NCBI GenBank assembly: GCA_003427395.1
Contig: BFEA01000320.1
Span: forward strand, 1,325,160-1,345,444
Source of the DNA: Chara braunii
Taxonomy: Eukaryota > Streptophyta > Charophyceae > Charales > Characeae
DNA: 20,285 nt
Reading direction: 5' to 3'
The stretch's first letter is position 1. Each line of letters begins with the position of its first letter. The position numbers and the translations under genes are program-made. The notes beneath the pieces were generated by a model, which was not told where the DNA came from, did no database searches, and saw nothing but the letters and a program-made list of their open reading frames with translations. Shown piece by piece: positions 16,531-20,285 of this stretch.

Positions 16531-16534
16531 ACGT
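16531..16534. repeat. Right target-site duplication ACGT
   Basis: ACGT directly after the element's terminal CCCGACA, partner of 12336-12339. Confidence 0.7.
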
Positions 16535-16535
16535 A

Positions 16536-19500
16536 AGTCAAACGATCATGTTCCACTGCTTTATTATCCAATCCCATATTCTTCTAGATGTTGGGCAATC
16601 CCACAAAAGATGGGTGATTGGTTCAAAGGCCCAACCATAACGATGGTGCTTCAATTCAATTTTCATACCTCGTTCAGCTAACCAGACAACAAGAGTTGCA
16701 ACCATCGAGGTCAGCCATTAAATTGACTCTTGGCGTTGACAAGCAATGATTTTCAATTGGTTCTGACAACTTTTGAGTGCAAAGTCGATACATTTAGGGT
16801 TCAGACCGGGAAGTTGCACCTATCTGTGACAGACCAACAACAATGGGTCTTTGTTGGGGGGAAGCAGACTGTATTTAATCGTTTGCACGTATCCGAAAAA
16901 ATGAAGAGTTTCCCTATTGTTACCTTTGACCCTCCATTCGTAAACTTCATATTTAATTTCAGGTTCTTAAGAGGTCTATCCCCTGCAAACAATGTGCACA
17001 TTGGTTACCCGTCCTTTGTAGCCATTTCCAAGATCTGCACATGCATCAATGCAACGCCTACTTCTGGTTGCCCATCTTCCTCCGGTGCAACTGAGAAGGC
17101 ATGTTAGTAAGCTTCCCAACCCTAAAAGACTCGGTGACCATTATCTGAGTAGTAAGCAATCAACTTCAGTCCTTGGAATGGTTGGGAATTACGTCAATGT
17201 ATCATATACCAAAATGGTCAACTGTATACGAAAATAGTATGTTTGTCCAGTCTTCTATAATCGACTGGATAAGTGTTAGTCTTTTTTCCTCTTGATTTCG
17301 TAGCTAGCCAAGAGTGGATCAGAGTTCGGTCTCCAGTTTTAAATTCTCATAAATGTCATTCCAAAGGTCCCCGACTATACGAACACCACACTCTATCCAA
17401 GAGCGACCACAGTTGATGTGGCCTGAATCCGCCTTGAACCAACTACCATTATTATCATTGACAACACGAGGGTTCTCAAGCAACGACTGATATGATACTT
17501 CAGATTTAGTCAGGGGTTTCAACCAGATGTCATATCTCAGACTTTTCCAAGATTCAAATACTGCTGACCAAAACGAGGATTTGGTATGCCAACGTTGGTG
17601 GGAGTAGAAAAGCAGACACACTGGTGGACCCTGGTGAAGGATGTGTGAGGTTCCGTTCAACATTCAAGATTTTCTCCACAAGATCACTCCAATGGTGGGG
17701 CATGGTGACCATTTTGATTATCCAAGTTTGCCCGCACTATCCAACTAACTAGCATAACATTGTTTTATCTCCTTGGCTCTTTTACTCCCAATCCCCCTTC
17801 GTCTCTAGGCAGACAAATCATCTCCCAAGAAGCTTAAGACCGAACCTTTCCCCTTCTTCAATGCGTGGTTTCCAAATGAACCTTGTTGCTTATCTCTTAA
17901 TATAATGAATCACCAAAGACTCTAACTGTGCCTACGAACCACAATAAAGCGAAGAGAGAACCGTTTGTCACAATTGCGAAACCAAAAAATGAGAGGTGAG
18001 GTGCTTTACCCCACGTAGTAACGTTGTGTAAGATGTTATGCAAGAAAATAGTGTCTTGTATGTTTAAGTAGTCCGTTAGTGTCACCTGAATCCTTATAAA
18101 TCGTTATGAGGATCCCTTATTAATTCTCTCCATTCCCCTGTCAATAGCTGAGTCGTATGCAACAGGAAGAAAAAAGTTTGACTTGTGCTTATTAACTGAG
18201 GCCTCACGGAATGACAAATGATTAAACAAATATGACTTAAGAACCCCTAATGCAGCTTCAAAGTTTTCAAAGATTGCAAACATGCCATCTGCGAGGACCT
18301 TGACCTTGTAGTCCTCCGCTCCTGCCCTTGGGCGGTGGATATGAGGATGAGATCTCTCGTTATTTAGCATACCCTCCATTTGATGAGTGAATAGCAAGGG
18401 AGCTAAAGGAAAACCCTGCCTTAGTGATCGTGTGAGTGGAAACCCGTGTAAAACATTGCCATGTACTATTACTGAGGTTGTGAAAAAGGTATGAAGAACT
18501 ACCACTCATTTACATAAATTATCTCCTGAGGATGTAACACGAAGAGCAGGTAAGACATATAACCAATTCACCCTCTCATATGCCTTCTCTAGGACAAGAG
18601 GTACGATTGATAAGTTCAATTGTTCGTTTCGGATCATTTCCAAAGCCTCGGGACAACCGTAAGTATATTACAGAAAATCGACCTTCCTTGGACAAATACT
18701 GCCTGATATGAATGAATTAAATCACAAAGGTACCGACCTAACACAAAGAGTAGGTAAGGCATACAACCAATTCACCCTCTCATATGCCTTCTATAGGACA
18801 AGAGATACGACTTATAAGTTCAATTGTTCATTCTGTATCACTTCCAAAACCTCGGGACAACTGTAAGTATACTATAAAAATTCGGCCTTCCTTGGACGAA
18901 GACTGCATGATCTGAATGAATTAAATTACAAAGGTACCAACCCAGTCTTTTAGCTAATAGTATCCCTAATATTTTAGCTAAGAGTTTGTATAAAACATTA
19001 AGTACAAAAATCGACCTTTAGTTCCTTATCTTGGTCCTATCACCCTTTTTGAAAAGAAAATAAACAATTATTTTTCATATTTTAGCACATTGTTATAAAT
19101 TTGAAATTTTCACCAAGGTAGCTCTCACTTCATTCCACAGAACTAGATATACTTGAACCGTAAGACCATCATCTCTAGGAGACTTTCCTTTAAATGCTTC
19201 ATGAACTTCTTCAATTATTACAGAGCGGTCAAGGTCAAGTTTGTCTGCTATCGACAACCTTACTTTGGTATTTGACCAATGGTCAATACCTTCAAAAAGG
19301 TCTACAATCTGGTTAGTGGTGTGCACTCTCGACGTGGGAATATCACGATAGTACAACGCAACGTATTCACACAAATCCAGCAAACCGTGAACCCTTTATG
19401 CTTCCGGATCAAAGGGATGAACAAGTTATTTCACAAACACAACATTCGTCCTTAAGGCTAACCTCCAAAACGATTCCCTAGCCATGCGGTAGTGTACCGC

Positions 19501-19590
19501 AATCCCTTTCATACTTAACATTTCGGCCCACACTTGAGAATTTCGCTGTTGATTCAATTGTAAGTCTAACACACTTTTTTCCCTCGATAT
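16536..19590 (-). pseudogene. LINE reverse transcriptase (ORF2) remnant
   Basis: In order on the minus strand: a pre-RT segment ending ESFWRLALRTNVVF then, past a stop, DPEA (19500-19390); FKGKSPRDDGL (about 19190), the LINE-type GKSPG.DGL motif; KAYERVNW (twice, in a duplicated block, about 18770 and 18567), corresponding to the FEKAYDRVNW region; LRQGFPLAPLLF (about 18420), the RQG.PLSPLLF motif; LADGMFAIF (about 18290), where YADD is expected, so the second catalytic Asp is Gly; a thumb-like TLTDYLNIQD with LLWFVGTVRV (18085-17900); a post-RT ENPRV and GVRIVGDLWND block (17663-17319); and PITHLLWDCPTSRRIWDW (about 16615-16560), a zf-RVT-like end. Several in-frame stops and frameshifts make it inactive. 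It copied RNA into DNA at nicked targets when alive. Confidence 0.85.
18535..18942. repeat. 204-bp tandem duplication within LINE RT
   Basis: Units 18535-18738 and 18739-18942 share CAATTCACCCTCTCATATGC, GGACAAGAG and GGTACCGACC/GGTACCAACC with about 10-15 percent differences by eye. 204 is 68 codons, so the frame is kept and the KAYERVNW motif is doubled. Confidence 0.88.
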
Positions 19591-19600
19591 ATTTGGAGAG

Positions 19601-19877
19601 GGAATGATGTAACATTCACCGCTCCGCACATTCAATTCGTTGAATCCTACATAGCACGACGAATGTGTTTGCGGCGCTTCCCGTTCGGGCAAACACGTTC
19701 GACTATTTGCGCGAACGGGTCGAGAGCACATTCGTGAAAACGTGTTTTCTCGGCCTGTTAACGAGGTTCGCTCGGGCCGGTACCGGTCGCCGGTGGGGAT
19801 TCGGAGAGGCTCGGGGAGCGCTGGCGGGCATCTGCGGGGGTGGGGCGGGGGTAGGAATCAGGTCCACGTCTGTAGTG
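19601..19877. other. GC-rich non-LINE DNA next to the LINE 5' end
   Basis: Contains near-palindromic, CG-rich words (GTTCGGGCAAACACGTTCGA, ATTTGCGCGAACGGG, ACGAATGTG/CACATTCGT). No gene recognised. Confidence 0.45.
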
Positions 19878-19901
19878 TGTGTGTGTGTGTATGCGTGTCA
19901 C

Positions 19902-19976
<75 letters not shown>

Positions 19977-20017
19977 TGTGTGTCTGTGTGTATATGTGTG
20001 TGTGCCCCCCCGCGCGC

Positions 20018-20057
<40 letters not shown>
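19878..20057. repeat. (TG)n microsatellite, compound
   Basis: TG runs with TATG interruptions and a CCCCCCCGCGCGC break near 20005. Open frames here are Cys/Val or His/Thr repeats and are not proteins. Confidence 0.95.
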
Positions 20058-20059
<2 letters not shown>

Positions 20060-20190
20060 TGTCATGTTTGCTATACAAAAAAAAAACATGACTATGCCAG
20101 ACTGTTTTGTCGGACTTTCACTGACTCATCAGGAGGTTGAACCCTGACAGTCTGCCCAGGATGCATTTGACTGATGGATGCGTTTGTGCA

Positions 20191-20195
<5 letters not shown>
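20058..20195. other. Short unique spacer between microsatellites
   Basis: Includes a nine-to-ten A run at 20080 and GTTGAACCCTGACAGTC. Nothing recognised. Confidence 0.4.

Positions 20196-20285
<90 letters not shown>
20196..20285. repeat. (TG)n microsatellite at window edge
   Basis: Almost pure TG to the right edge; full length unknown. Confidence 0.95.

Larger units (their letters stand above)
16535..19600 (-). mobile_element. Degenerate LINE, split by the LTR element
   Basis: Minus-strand ORF2 remnants run in order from about 19600 (pre-RT) to 16535 (C-terminal zinc-binding region), then resume past the LTR insertion at 12335. The endonuclease domain is absent, consistent with 5' truncation near 19600, where GC-rich DNA begins. 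No poly-A tail was located. Confidence 0.85.

Noticed and set aside
19665-20147. Cys/Val and His/Thr repeat open frames
   Set aside because: Translations of the TG microsatellite.
1-20285. CRISPR array or prokaryotic defence system
   Set aside because: Tandem repeats here are head-to-tail without unique spacers, and snRNAs, introns, LINE and LTR elements show a eukaryotic nuclear genome.

Overview
The window looks like nuclear DNA of a green plant-lineage (streptophyte) eukaryote. The U2 and U6 snRNA copies have plant-type sequence, an organellar pseudouridine synthase gene has GT-AG introns, and the retrotransposons use a plant-type tRNA-Asp primer site. Many simple repeats, guanine homopolymers and LINE coding style remind me of charophyte algae such as Chara; that species-level guess is inference. 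Most of the DNA is repeats.

Left part (1-7000): one real gene lies on the minus strand. Its first exon (about 6093 to 5265, possibly starting further upstream) and its second exon (1114 to 1035) join across a 4150-bp intron to rebuild an S4 RNA-binding domain of the RluB/RsuA pseudouridine synthase family, probably the chloroplast SVR1-like enzyme. The catalytic exons lie beyond the left edge. The intron is full of elements: a U2 snRNA retrocopy with an A-rich tail and about 21-bp target duplications, inserted in the tail of a tRNA-derived SINE; a 35-bp minisatellite; several copies of a foldback MITE-like element; another SINE; and two pure G runs.

Middle (7000-12335): no convincing protein gene. 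It holds several exact-period tandem duplications (30, 29, 60, 53 and 110 bp), a SINE-like segment with a perfect palindrome, a U6 snRNA copy without a visible promoter, another MITE copy, and then AT-rich DNA with a possible LINE remnant.

Right part (12336-19600): a degenerate LINE on the minus strand is interrupted by an LTR retrotransposon (12340-16530) flanked by a 4-bp ACGT duplication. On its coding strand the LTR element reads LTR, tRNA-Asp PBS, gag (one in-frame stop before a CCHC knuckle), a long pol-less interior, PPT and LTR, and then unexpectedly a second PBS and an inverted third LTR. The left end is therefore an approximately 800-bp palindrome centred on the primer-binding site, inside a single target-site duplication. 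This is the most unusual structure in the window. The right edge is GC-rich DNA followed by long TG microsatellites.
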